Source of the DNA: Microbispora amethystogenes
GTDB lineage: Bacteria; Actinomycetota; Actinomycetes; Streptosporangiales; Streptosporangiaceae
Direction of reading: 5' to 3'
DNA length: 64,000 nucleotides
NCBI RefSeq assembly: GCF_016863015.1
Contig: NZ_BOOB01000024.1
Span: 62,001-126,000, forward strand
The notes under the pieces are model-generated. The model was not told the origin of the DNA. It worked only from the letters and a program-made list of their open reading frames with translations, and did not search any database. A program made the position numbers and the translations under genes. Positions 55,821 to 64,000 of the stretch are shown here, piece after piece (position 1 is the stretch's first letter; each line of letters opens with the position of its first letter).

Positions 55821-56779
55821 GCGGGTGCCTTTCCGGTGTTCAGGGCGGTCCTGAGGACGGCGACGGCCTGCGCGGTCGCGGCGCGCGCGGCGTGGGTGTC
55901 GCGGAGCGGGTTCAGCATCATGAAGTCGTGCAGAGTGCCGTTGTAGCGGACGCCGGTGGTGGGGACGCCCGCCTGGACGAGCTTGCGGGCGTAGGCCTCG
56001 CCCTCGTCACGCAGCACGTCGCACTCGTCGACGACGACGAAGGCGGGCGGCAGCCCGGCCAGGTCCTCCAGGGTGGCGCGCAGCGGGGAGGCGGTGATCT
56101 CGGCCCGCTGGGCGGGGTCGGTGGTGTAGGCGTTCCAGAACCAGGCCATCGCCTTGGCCGTCAGGTAAGGGCCGTCGGCGAACTCGCGGTAGCTGCCGGT
56201 GTCCTGGGCGGCGTCGGTGACCGGGTAGTACAGCGACTGGTGCACGAACCGCACGTCGCCGCGCCACTTGGCCAGGATGGTCAGCGCGGCCGTCATGTTC
56301 CCGCCGACCGAGTCGCCGGCCACCGCCAGCCGGGAGGCGTCCAGCCCCTCGTCCGCGCCGTGCCGCGTGATCCACTGGGCGGTCGCGTAGGCCTGTTCGA
56401 TCGCCACCGGATAGCGCGCCTCGGGTGACCGGTCGTACTCCACGAACACGACCGCCGCCTCCGCGCCCACGGCCAGTTCCCGCACCAGCCGGTCATGGGT
56501 GCCGGCATCGCCCAGCACCCAGCCGCCGCCATGGACGTACAGCACGGCGGGCAGCGTCCCCGAGGCCCCCGCGGGCCTGACGACGCGCGCCCGCACCTCG
56601 CCGACCCCGGCCGACACCGTGATCCACTTCTCGTCGACCTCGGGCTTGGCGACCGGGGCGGCCTGGAGGTCGTCGAGCACCTTGCGGGCGCCGTCAGGGC
56701 CCAGCTCGTACAGGAACGGGGGCGTGGAGGTCGCCTCGGCGAACTCCTGAGCCGCCGGCTCCAAGACGTGGTCGTTCAT
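55817..56779 (-). CDS. HSL-family (bacterial lipase family IV) esterase
   Basis: 320 aa. It carries the HSL-family oxyanion motif YVHGGGWVLG, the nucleophile motif GDSVGG, and the late Asp (DECDVLRDEGEAYA) and His (GTLHDFMML). There is no signal peptide. It probably hydrolyses short acyl esters in the cytoplasm. It is first in a two-gene operon with the downstream hydrolase and lies after a LAL regulator gene on the same strand, separated by 139 bp; regulation by that regulator is possible. Confidence 0.9.
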   Translation of the reverse strand: MNDHVLEPAAQEFAEATSTPPFLYELGPDGARKVLDDLQAAPVAKPEVDEKWITVSAGVGEVRARVVRPAGASGTLPAVLYVHGGGWVLGDAGTHDRLVRELAVGAEAAVVFVEYDRSPEARYPVAIEQAYATAQWITRHGADEGLDASRLAVAGDSVGGNMTAALTILAKWRGDVRFVHQSLYYPVTDAAQDTGSYREFADGPYLTAKAMAWFWNAYTTDPAQRAEITASPLRATLEDLAGLPPAFVVVDECDVLRDEGEAYARKLVQAGVPTTGVRYNGTLHDFMMLNPLRDTHAARAATAQAVAVLRTALNTGKAPA

Positions 56780-56918
56780 GGGGATTCTCCCTTTTCATCT
56801 GGTCTCTCCGGTGCCCACTCTCCTCGGCCGGGAGGCCGGTCGTACCCGGGTGACACACGGGGCGGATCCCTGGGGTGGCACCGGTTCCCCGGGGTGACCG
56901 GACCCCGGCCGGGCCTGG

Positions 56919-59804
56919 CTAGACCCCGGCGCCGGCGCGCTGGAGCTGCCTGCGGGAGGTGACGCCGAGCTTGCCGAAGATGTTGCGCAGGTGCCATTCG
57001 ACCGTGCGCGGGCTGATGAAGATGCGGGCGCCTATCTCGGTGTTGGTCATGCCGTCGCGGACAAGCCGGACGATCTGGGCCTCCTGCGCGGTGAGCTCGC
57101 CGGCGGCCTCGGCGGTGCGCTTCCGGGCCTGCTCGCCGGTGGCCAGCAGCTCGCGTGCGGCCCGCTCGGCGAAGGCCTCCATGCCTATGGCGGTGAACGC
57201 CTCATGGGCGGTGCGCAGGTGCTCACGGGCGTCGCGCTGGCGACGCTCCCGGCGCAGCCATTCGCCGTAGAGGAGATGAGCGCGGGCCAGCTCGCCCCGG
57301 ATCGCGGTCCGGCCGAGCCGGTCGACCGCCTCACGGTAGTGCTCTTCGGCCTCCGCGTCCGTGCTGACGAGCGCCCGCGACCGCGCCTCGACGCCCAGCG
57401 CCCAGTCCGTGCCGCTGGGCCGGGTCAGTTCGCCGAGCCGCTCGAAGGCGTCGGCGGCCCGCCCCGGCGCGCCGCTGCGGGCGGCCGCCTCGACACACTC
57501 CACGAGAGCCCAGCCCACCGCGGCGCTCGTCTCCCTCCGCGGATGGCCGACGACGTCGGCCGTCGCGCGCAGAGCCTCCTCGTACCGGCCGAGACCATTG
57601 CAGAGCAACGCCTTCGACCACCCGGCGACGAGCAGCGCGCTCCCTTCGCCCCGGCGCCTCGCCTCCGCGACCACCGTCCTCACCAGCGCGGCGTGGTCCG
57701 CCTCGCGTCCGCTCCAGGCGGCCAGGTGCAGGTCGCTGTAGGGCGGATAGGAGATCCCGACGGCCTCCGAGACCGCCTTCACCTCCTCGGCCAGCGCGGC
57801 GGCCGCGCTCAGCTCCCCCGAGAACGCGTCCACGGCTATGCGTGCGGTCAACGCGAGGGGAAGCGCCGTGGCCTGGCCGCTCTCCCTGGCGAGCCGGACG
57901 TGCCGGGTGACGAGCCGGTCCCAGGCCTCGCCGTCCCACAACGCCGCGGCCGCCACGCCGGCCAGCCAGAGCCAGCCGAGCCCCTCCTCCGAGGACAGGC
58001 CGGGGGATTCGAAGGCCTCCAGCGCCGGCCTCAGTTCCGGCGCCCCGGCGGCCTGGCCTTCGGTGATCAGCACGGTCAGGCCGTTCAGCAGCAGATCGGC
58101 GGGGCGGGCGGCGTGTGTCACTTCCGCCGTCACGAAGGCCGCCCGCGCGGCCTCGGCCGCTTCGAGCTGGCCGCAACCGGTGGCCAGGGGACCGGCGAAC
58201 AGCCCGGCGCTGATCGCCTCCAGGTACGTCTCGCGGGCGAGCGGCACGTCATGCGGCTCAAGCTGCCGCGCGGCCCGGAGCAGCAGCCCGGGAGCGTCGG
58301 CGCCGCGGTCCGTGGCGAAGGCGATCTGGGCGCGCAGCAGGTCGGCCTGGCCACGCCGGAACCCGTCGAGCGGGCCCGCCTCCGCGACGGACAGCAGCCT
58401 CAGCGCGGCGCCGGGCGTTCCGGCGCGATGGGTCGCCCGCGCGGCGGCCAGCGCGCGCTCCTGGCGGCGGGCCGGATCAGGGGTCAGCTCGACCGCCCGC
58501 GCCAGGAACGCCGCGGCCGCCGCGAGCCCGCCCCTGGCCCGCGCCCGATCGGCCGAGCGCACGAGCTGCGCCGCGACGTCCTCCGACGGGCCCCGCGTGC
58601 CCTGCGCCGCGTGCCAGGCACGCCGGTCGGGATCGGCCCGCGGATCGGTGGCCTCCGCCAGCGCCAGGTGCGCGCGGCACCGCTCCTCCGGCGAGGCCGC
58701 CCAGTACACGGCCGAACGCACCAGCGGATGGCGGAAACGCACCTGGTCGTCGATCTGCACCAGCCCGGCGGCGATGGCGGGCGTCACCGCCTCGATCCCG
58801 ACGGCGAGCCGGTCCGCCGCGCGCCACAGCAGGCCCGGGTCACCGCCCGGCTCGGCGGCCGCCACCAGCAGCAGCCGCCGCGTACGCGACGGGAGCGACA
58901 GGACGCGCCGCTGGTAGAGCTCCTGAAGCCGGCCCGTGAGGGCCCGCGTGCCCGGCAGGCCGAACCCGCCCGCGAGGTCGGCCGGGGTGGAGTCCTTCGC
59001 CAGCTCCAGCAGCGCCAGCGGGTTGCCCCGCGTCTCGGCGACGATCCGGTCGAGTGCCCGCCCGTCCCACGGCCCGGGGAGCACCGAGCGCAGCAGCGCC
59101 CGCGCCTCGCCCTCGGGCAGGCCGGTCACCGTCAGCTCCGGCAGGCCGGTGACCGGCGGCTCCGGCAGGCCCGGCACGTCCGGCGTCTCGTCCGGCACCC
59201 GGGTGGCGAAGCACATCGCCACCGATTCGGCCCGCAGGCGGCGCGCGGCGAACGCCAGGGCCTGCACGGACGCCTGGTCGAGCCACTGCGCGTCGTCCAC
59301 CAGGCAGAGCAGCGGCTGGTCCCGGGCGGCCTCGGCCAGCAGGCCGAGCGTGGCCAGACCGACGAGGAAGCGATCGGGCGCCTGCCCCGCGCTCAGCCCG
59401 CAGGCCGCGCGCAACGCGCCGGCCTGCGGCGAGGGAAGACGCGCGAGGCCGTCCGTCATCGGCGCGCACAACTGGTGCAGCCCGGCGAAGGCCAGCTCCA
59501 TCTCGGACTGCACACCCGCGACGCGGACGACGCGAAACCCCCGCGCCCGCGCGGCGAGGTCGTCCAGCAACGCCGTCTTGCCCACTCCCGCCTCGCCACG
59601 CAGCACGAGCGCGCGGCTCTGACCACTCCGTACGTCGTCGAGCAGCCCGCCGAGCCGCTCGCGCTCGGCGGCCCGTCCCCGCAACACCGCCGTCACCCGC
59701 CCGCGGACAGGGCGGACGGCGTCGAGGCGCCAAGTGGCACGGGCCCGGCTGCGGCCAGCGGAATCACGACCGGTCTTCGGAGGCACGTCATTTTCATGAT
59801 CCAT
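56919..59804 (-). CDS. LAL/LuxR-type large ATP-binding regulator (tandem copy 2)
   Basis: 961 aa. Walker A is GEAGVGKTALLDD; Walker B is LLCLVDDAQWLD. A long helical repeat region follows, and a C-terminal LuxR HTH (LTAQEAQIVRLVRDGMTNTEIGARIFISPRTVEWHL). I chose the ATG at 59804 (MDHEND), close behind a GAGAG; the frame extends 64 residues further with no conservation. It is clearly paralogous to the next gene along its length. A small repeat, PPVTGLPELTVTGLPE, occurs in the ATPase domain. Targets may include the esterase operon downstream. Confidence 0.88.
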   Translation of the reverse strand: MDHENDVPPKTGRDSAGRSRARATWRLDAVRPVRGRVTAVLRGRAAERERLGGLLDDVRSGQSRALVLRGEAGVGKTALLDDLAARARGFRVVRVAGVQSEMELAFAGLHQLCAPMTDGLARLPSPQAGALRAACGLSAGQAPDRFLVGLATLGLLAEAARDQPLLCLVDDAQWLDQASVQALAFAARRLRAESVAMCFATRVPDETPDVPGLPEPPVTGLPELTVTGLPEGEARALLRSVLPGPWDGRALDRIVAETRGNPLALLELAKDSTPADLAGGFGLPGTRALTGRLQELYQRRVLSLPSRTRRLLLVAAAEPGGDPGLLWRAADRLAVGIEAVTPAIAAGLVQIDDQVRFRHPLVRSAVYWAASPEERCRAHLALAEATDPRADPDRRAWHAAQGTRGPSEDVAAQLVRSADRARARGGLAAAAAFLARAVELTPDPARRQERALAAARATHRAGTPGAALRLLSVAEAGPLDGFRRGQADLLRAQIAFATDRGADAPGLLLRAARQLEPHDVPLARETYLEAISAGLFAGPLATGCGQLEAAEAARAAFVTAEVTHAARPADLLLNGLTVLITEGQAAGAPELRPALEAFESPGLSSEEGLGWLWLAGVAAAALWDGEAWDRLVTRHVRLARESGQATALPLALTARIAVDAFSGELSAAAALAEEVKAVSEAVGISYPPYSDLHLAAWSGREADHAALVRTVVAEARRRGEGSALLVAGWSKALLCNGLGRYEEALRATADVVGHPRRETSAAVGWALVECVEAAARSGAPGRAADAFERLGELTRPSGTDWALGVEARSRALVSTDAEAEEHYREAVDRLGRTAIRGELARAHLLYGEWLRRERRQRDAREHLRTAHEAFTAIGMEAFAERAARELLATGEQARKRTAEAAGELTAQEAQIVRLVRDGMTNTEIGARIFISPRTVEWHLRNIFGKLGVTSRRQLQRAGAGV

Positions 59805-59902
59805 CTCTCGGCACGGTTCTGATCGACTCGTGCACTTGGACCATGCGGCCCTGCGGATCTGTGACACCCGTCCGTCACGTCGCCTCCGCCCGCCGGCGGC
59901 GG

Positions 59903-62674
59903 TCAGGCTGTGACGCCCACGCCTTCGAGCAGCGCGGCGCCGATCTGCCTGCGGGACGCGATGCCGAGCTTCGCGAAGATCTTCCGCAGGTGCCATTCGA
60001 CGGTGTGCGGGCTGATGAAGAGCTGCGCGCCGATCTCGGGGTTCGTCAGCCCGTCCCGGGCCAGGCGCGCTATCTGGGCCTCCTGGGCGGTGAGGGTGGG
60101 GCGCGCTTCGGCGCTGCGCCTGCGTACCGTCTCACCGGTGGCCTGGAGCTCGCGCCGGGCGCGTTCGGCGAACGCCTCGGCCCCCATGTCGCTGAGCATC
60201 TCGTACGCGATGCCCAGTTGCTCGCGTGCGTCGAGGCGGCGGTTCTCGCGGCGCAGCCACTCGCCGTACAGCAGCCGGGTGCGGGCGAGCGTCGTGCGGA
60301 CCTCGGTGCGGCCGAGCCGCTCGATCGCCTCGCGGTAGAGGGCGTCGGCGTCCGCTCCGTCGCTCACCTGGGCACGCACGCACGCCGAGGTGCCGAGGGC
60401 CCAGTCGGTGCCACTGGCCCGTGCCATCTCGTCGAGCCGCCACGCGACCTCGGCGGCCCTGGCCCGCCGTCCGCTCCGGACGGCGGCCTCGACGAGCTCG
60501 GCCGTGGACCTGATGGCCGTCCCGCCGAGCTGCCGCGGGTGCTCGAATGCTCGCTCGGCCGCTACGTAGGCCTCCTCGTAGCGGCCCAGGCCGTTGCAGA
60601 GCACCGCGCTCGCCCATGCGGTGGCGGTCAGCACCTTGCCCTCCCCCTGGATGGCCGGGTCCCGCGTGATCGCTTCGCTGACCTGACGCGTCGCGGCTTC
60701 CCGGCCCCTCCACGGCTCGAGTATCAGGGCCGCGTACTGGGCCAGGTAGCGGCTGCCCGTCACCTCCCCGATCGTCACCGCCTCGGCGACCAGCGCGTCG
60801 GCCAGGGCGAACTCCCCGGCGAGGACCCTGTTCGACACGAGCATGTGGAGAGCTGAGGGCAGCACCGATAACGCGCCCGCCTCGCGCGCGAGGTCGGCCA
60901 GTCGCGCGGAGAGCACGGACCAGCTGTCGAAGTCCCAGACGTTGTGGGCCATGCGGGACGCGAACGGGAGCCAGCCGAGGCCCTCCTCCCTGGAGACCTC
61001 TTCGGCGCGGAAGGCGGCGAGGGCCTGCTGCACCATCGGCGCGCCCGCGGCGTACCCTTCGGTGAGCGCCACGGCCACGCCGTTCAGGAGCAGATCGTTG
61101 CGTTCCGGCGGCGGCCCCGGCGGTGCGGCGAGCGTCGCCTCGGCGACGTCCACCACCTGGGCGCCGCTCGGCAGCCGGCCCGCGTTCATGGCCGCGTTCA
61201 GCACGTCACGGTAGGTCTCACGGGCCAGCCCGGCGTCGAGCGGCGCCAGGCGCCTGCCGGCTCGGAGCAGCAGCGGCATCGCGGCGCCGGCGCTCTTGGA
61301 GGCGAACGCGATCTGACCGCGCAGCAGGCCGGCCTGGGCCAGTTCGCGTTCGTCCAGAGGGCTGAGCTCGGCCGCGTCCAGCAATTCGAGCGCGGCGTCG
61401 TACCCGCCGGCCCGATACTTGGCCCGCGCCGCCGCCAGCGCCCTGGCGCCGCGGCGTACGGGATCGGGGGTCAGCTCGGCCGCCCGCTCGTGGAACGCGG
61501 CCGCCGCGGCGACCCCGCCGCGCGCCTGCGCCCGATCGGCGCAGCGCTCCAGCTCGGCGGCCACCGCCTCGTCGGGGCCGGCCGTCGCGTTGGCGAGATG
61601 CCACGCCCGGCGGTCGGGATCCGATCGGGGATCGGTCGCGTCGGCCAGCGCGCGGTGGACGTCCTGCCGGTCCTGCGGGGCCGCGACACGATAGGCCGCC
61701 GAGCGCAGAAGGGGATGACGGAAACGCACCCGGGTCCCGATGGTGATCAGCCCGGCCGCTTCGGCCGGCGCGGCGGCGTCCGGTTCGATGCCCAGCAGCT
61801 CCGCCGCGCGCGTCAGCAGGGTCACGTCGCCGACCGGCTCGGCCGCCGCGACGAGCAGCAGCCGCTGCGTCTCGGCCGGCAACGACCGGACCCGCCGCAG
61901 GAAGCTCTGCTCGATCTGCCTTGCCAGCGGCCGCGCGTCGGGCCGCCCGAATCCACCCGCCAGCTCCGCCGGCGTCAGTCCCCGGGGCAGTTCGAGCAGA
62001 GCCAGCGGGTTTCCCTGCGTCTCGGCGACGATCCGGTCCCGGACCTGCTCGTCGAGTCGCCCGGGAGTCACGGAGTCCAGCAGGGCGCGGGCGTCGCCGT
62101 CGCTCAACCGTCCCACGCCGAGCTGCGGCAGCCCTCTCAGCTCCTGTTCGAGGTGGTGCTCGCGCACCGCGAACACCAGCCCGATCGGCTCCGCGAGCAG
62201 GCGCCGCGCGACGAACGCGAGAATCTGCGCGGAGACGTCGTCAAGCCACTGGGCGTCGTCGACGAGGCAGACCAGCGGTCCCTTCCCGGCCACGTCGGCG
62301 AGCAGGCCGAGCACCGCGAGCCCGACCAGGAAGCGGTCCGGTGGAGGTCCCGCGCTCAGGCCGAACACCGTGCCGAGCGCGTCGCGCTGCGGGCCCGGCA
62401 GATGACCGAGGCGGTCCAGGAACGGGGCGCACAGCTGATGCAGACCGCCGAAGGCCAGCTCCATCTCGGACTCGACGCCCGCCACCCTGGCTGTCCGGCA
62501 GCCGGACGCGCTGTCCCGCGCGTAGTCCAGCAGCGCCGTCTTGCCGATGCCGGCCTCGCCGCGCACGACCAGAACCGAGCTGCGGCCGGCCTGCACCGTC
62601 GCCACGAGCCGGTCCAGCGTCTCGCACTCCGTCCGCCGCCCACGCAGCCGAGACTCGGAACCGTCGCTTGCCAT
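59903..62674 (-). CDS. LAL/LuxR-type large ATP-binding regulator (tandem copy 1)
   Basis: 923 aa from the ATG at 62674 (a GTG two codons earlier is possible). Walker A is GEAGIGKTALLDY; Walker B is LVCLVDDAQWLD; a helical repeat region and the LuxR HTH follow (LTAQEAQIARLARDGLTNPEIGAQLFISPHTVEWHL). It shares the sensor-like phrases RVAGVESEMELAFGGLHQLCAP and NGLGRYEEA with the neighbouring copy, so the pair arose by duplication. Upstream, three 16-bp iterons lie 35-82 bp before the start. The ligand and targets are unknown. Confidence 0.88.
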   Translation of the reverse strand: MASDGSESRLRGRRTECETLDRLVATVQAGRSSVLVVRGEAGIGKTALLDYARDSASGCRTARVAGVESEMELAFGGLHQLCAPFLDRLGHLPGPQRDALGTVFGLSAGPPPDRFLVGLAVLGLLADVAGKGPLVCLVDDAQWLDDVSAQILAFVARRLLAEPIGLVFAVREHHLEQELRGLPQLGVGRLSDGDARALLDSVTPGRLDEQVRDRIVAETQGNPLALLELPRGLTPAELAGGFGRPDARPLARQIEQSFLRRVRSLPAETQRLLLVAAAEPVGDVTLLTRAAELLGIEPDAAAPAEAAGLITIGTRVRFRHPLLRSAAYRVAAPQDRQDVHRALADATDPRSDPDRRAWHLANATAGPDEAVAAELERCADRAQARGGVAAAAAFHERAAELTPDPVRRGARALAAARAKYRAGGYDAALELLDAAELSPLDERELAQAGLLRGQIAFASKSAGAAMPLLLRAGRRLAPLDAGLARETYRDVLNAAMNAGRLPSGAQVVDVAEATLAAPPGPPPERNDLLLNGVAVALTEGYAAGAPMVQQALAAFRAEEVSREEGLGWLPFASRMAHNVWDFDSWSVLSARLADLAREAGALSVLPSALHMLVSNRVLAGEFALADALVAEAVTIGEVTGSRYLAQYAALILEPWRGREAATRQVSEAITRDPAIQGEGKVLTATAWASAVLCNGLGRYEEAYVAAERAFEHPRQLGGTAIRSTAELVEAAVRSGRRARAAEVAWRLDEMARASGTDWALGTSACVRAQVSDGADADALYREAIERLGRTEVRTTLARTRLLYGEWLRRENRRLDAREQLGIAYEMLSDMGAEAFAERARRELQATGETVRRRSAEARPTLTAQEAQIARLARDGLTNPEIGAQLFISPHTVEWHLRKIFAKLGIASRRQIGAALLEGVGVTA

Positions 62675-62708
62675 GGGCACCGCCCCGCCGACCCTTCACC
62701 CGTTCACC

Positions 62709-62756
62709 GCCGACCGCCGTACGTGCCGACCGCTGTACGTGCCGACCGCCGAACGT
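62709..62756. repeat. Three 16-bp iterons upstream of a LAL regulator
   Basis: GCCGACCGCCGTACGT, GCCGACCGCTGTACGT and GCCGACCGCCGAACGT lie head to tail, with one base change each in the second and third copies. They sit in the presumed promoter of the regulator starting at 62674 and could be its own or another regulator's binding sites. Confidence 0.75.
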
Positions 62757-62834
62757 CGGAGGCCACTGGCACCACACCTCGGATCGACGCGCAGCCTACC
62801 TTTCCGCTCTCAACCCCGACAATCAACCCGACGA

Positions 62835-63074
62835 TCAACGTCGGCCGTCGCCGGGATCACCCGGGTGGGGGCCGTTCTCCAGCACCTCGACCGCGTCGAG
62901 GAGACCTCGCAAGGCGATCTCCTCACGTTCGGCGTCGGTCGGGTCGAACTGCCAGTCGGCGACGGGCAGGGCGGCGGCCTCCGCGGGACGGCTCCACTCG
63001 ACCTCGACCACCTCCGCCTCGACCTCGATCTGGAGTTCGTGCAGGAAGCCGTGCTCGCCGCTCGGAGCGCTCAT
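62835..63074 (-). CDS. Small acidic hypothetical protein
   Basis: 79 aa from the ATG at 63074, which has GGAGG at 4-5 nt; a longer in-frame start at 63200 gives an Arg/Pro-rich leader that looks like non-coding sequence. The body is strongly acidic (LQIEVEAEVVEVEW, DPTDAEREEIALRGLLDAVEVLE) with a Gly/Pro-rich end. No family recognised. It could be a small regulatory or partner protein; it stands between the reductase gene and the LAL regulator on the same strand. Confidence 0.6.
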   Translation of the reverse strand: MSAPSGEHGFLHELQIEVEAEVVEVEWSRPAEAAALPVADWQFDPTDAEREEIALRGLLDAVEVLENGPHPGDPGDGRR

Positions 63075-63227
63075 CAATCCTCCATACGTGTGCTCTGGCC
63101 GTGTGATCTGGAGGGGGCGAGGCGGTCCCCGGCGGGGCGGCCGGCGCGCGGGCGGGCCGGGCGTCCCGCACCGGCCGCCCGCACCAGGCATCCCACACAC
63201 CGGGGGATCGGCGCCGTCTGCCCCGGG

Positions 63228-63983
63228 CTACTTTCCGGCGGTGGCGCTGCCGAGCCAGTCCAGGTAGCGGATCGTGCCGAGGGTGGCGTCGTCGATCGGC
63301 ACCAGCGAACGCTCGCTCAGCTCACTGCCGAAGTAACGCGCGTGCGGGTCGGTGACCACCTCGCGCGGGTCGCCCCAGGCGGCGAGCGCCTGGCGGAAGA
63401 ACTCGTCCATCCGGAACTGCTCGGGCCCGGCGATCTCCACCCTGCCGTTCAGCGGCGCCCCCACCGCGGTCCGGCCGACCGCCTTGGCGACGTCGTCGCC
63501 CGCGATGGGCTGGAAGAGCACGGGAGCCATGTGCACCTCGCCGTCCACCGTGCCCTCGTCGGCGATGCCGCGGGCGAACTCGAAGAACTGGGTCGAGTGC
63601 ACGAGCGAGAACGGGATCCCCGACTTCTCGATCAGCTGCTCCTGCGCGATCTTCGCGGCGAAGTAGCCGTTGTCCGGCATCCGTTCCGTTCCCACGATCG
63701 ACACCGCGACGTGGTGACCCACGCCCGCCTTCGCCTCCGCCGCGAGCAGGTTGCCCGTGGAGGTCTCGAAGAACTTCAGCACCGCGGCCCGCTCGAACGA
63801 CGGGGAGTTCGAGACGTCGACCACCACCTGGGCGCCCGTCAGCACCTCGGCCAGTCCTTCGCCGGTCAGCGTGTCGACGCCGGTGTTCGGCGATGCGGCC
63901 ACCGCCTCGTGGCCGTGCTCGGTCAGCTTCGTCACGAGCTTCGAGCCGATCAGGCCGGTTCCGCCGATCACCACGATCTTCAT
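63228..63983 (-). CDS. NmrA-like NAD(P)-binding protein (atypical SDR)
   Basis: 251 aa. The Rossmann motif IVVIGGTGLIGSKLV is at the N-terminus. The usual Tyr-x3-Lys active site is replaced by a YFAAKIAQEQLIEKSG-type segment. The C-terminal half (IAGPEQFRMDEFFRQAL) matches the NmrA/YesF group of putative reductases or redox sensors. GGAAAGGG precedes the ATG at 63983. It is complete within the window. Substrate unknown. Confidence 0.87.
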   Translation of the reverse strand: MKIVVIGGTGLIGSKLVTKLTEHGHEAVAASPNTGVDTLTGEGLAEVLTGAQVVVDVSNSPSFERAAVLKFFETSTGNLLAAEAKAGVGHHVAVSIVGTERMPDNGYFAAKIAQEQLIEKSGIPFSLVHSTQFFEFARGIADEGTVDGEVHMAPVLFQPIAGDDVAKAVGRTAVGAPLNGRVEIAGPEQFRMDEFFRQALAAWGDPREVVTDPHARYFGSELSERSLVPIDDATLGTIRYLDWLGSATAGK

Positions 63984-64000
63984 GCCGTTCCCTTTCCGTA

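Overview
The window is very GC-rich, with tightly packed genes, many GTG starts and 1-8 bp gene overlaps. It also carries large LuxR-type (LAL) regulators, an ECF41 sigma factor, a modular PKS and a LacI-controlled sugar ABC cluster with no ATPase gene. Together these point to a filamentous actinomycete. A perfect CebR/CelR-type operator (14-bp core TGGGAGCGCTCCCA) and a CBM2/CBM35 glycosidase fit a plant-polymer-degrading Streptomycetales or Streptosporangiales strain. The genus is inference only.

Region 1 (1-8.6 kb) is a carbohydrate locus. It holds the 3' part of a secreted CBM2-linker-GH-CBM35 enzyme. A convergent minus-strand operon follows: GH127 beta-L-arabinofuranosidase, sugar-binding lipoprotein and two ABC permeases. 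A divergent LacI-family repressor faces it. The logic is arabino-oligosaccharide uptake and intracellular cleavage.

Region 2 (8.6-16.6 kb) is a complete respiratory nitrate module, narK-narGHJI, with a DosR/OsdR-like box upstream of narK. It is followed convergently by a large LAL regulator. Upstream of that regulator lies the perfect 22-bp palindrome containing the CebR/CelR core.

Region 3 (20.2-47.4 kb) is a compact and unusual biosynthetic cluster. A TrmB/LuxR-type regulator sits beside a minus-strand pair: a stand-alone condensation-domain protein and a 4345-aa PKS (KSQ loading module plus two extension modules). Only one of the three AT domains keeps its active-site motifs. The divergent plus-strand operon encodes a KSIII-like enzyme with a C-H-H triad, a BtrJ-like ATP-grasp ligase, a BtrK-like PLP decarboxylase and an ACP. 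It continues with a KSIII-like protein lacking the Cys, a small protein resembling an acyl-CoA dehydrogenase C-terminal domain, a full acyl-CoA dehydrogenase, an AcpS-type PPTase and a drug-type ABC exporter. A convergent XRE/NB-ARC/TPR regulator closes it. My reading, as inference, is that an amino acid is loaded on the ACP, decarboxylated (butirosin-like GABA-ACP logic) and desaturated, then joined to a short polyketide by the KSIII and/or C-domain protein. No thioesterase is visible.

Region 4 (47.4-64 kb) is a mixed chromosomal stretch. It contains an NDH-2-like oxidoreductase next to an ECF41 sigma factor, a NADAR-family protein, a secreted HNH nuclease, alpha/beta hydrolases, a VioB-type ferritin-like protein next to a STAS anti-anti-sigma factor, two tandem LAL regulators plus the decayed remnant of a third, a small acidic protein and an NmrA-like reductase. 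No rRNA, tRNA, CRISPR array or transposase was seen.
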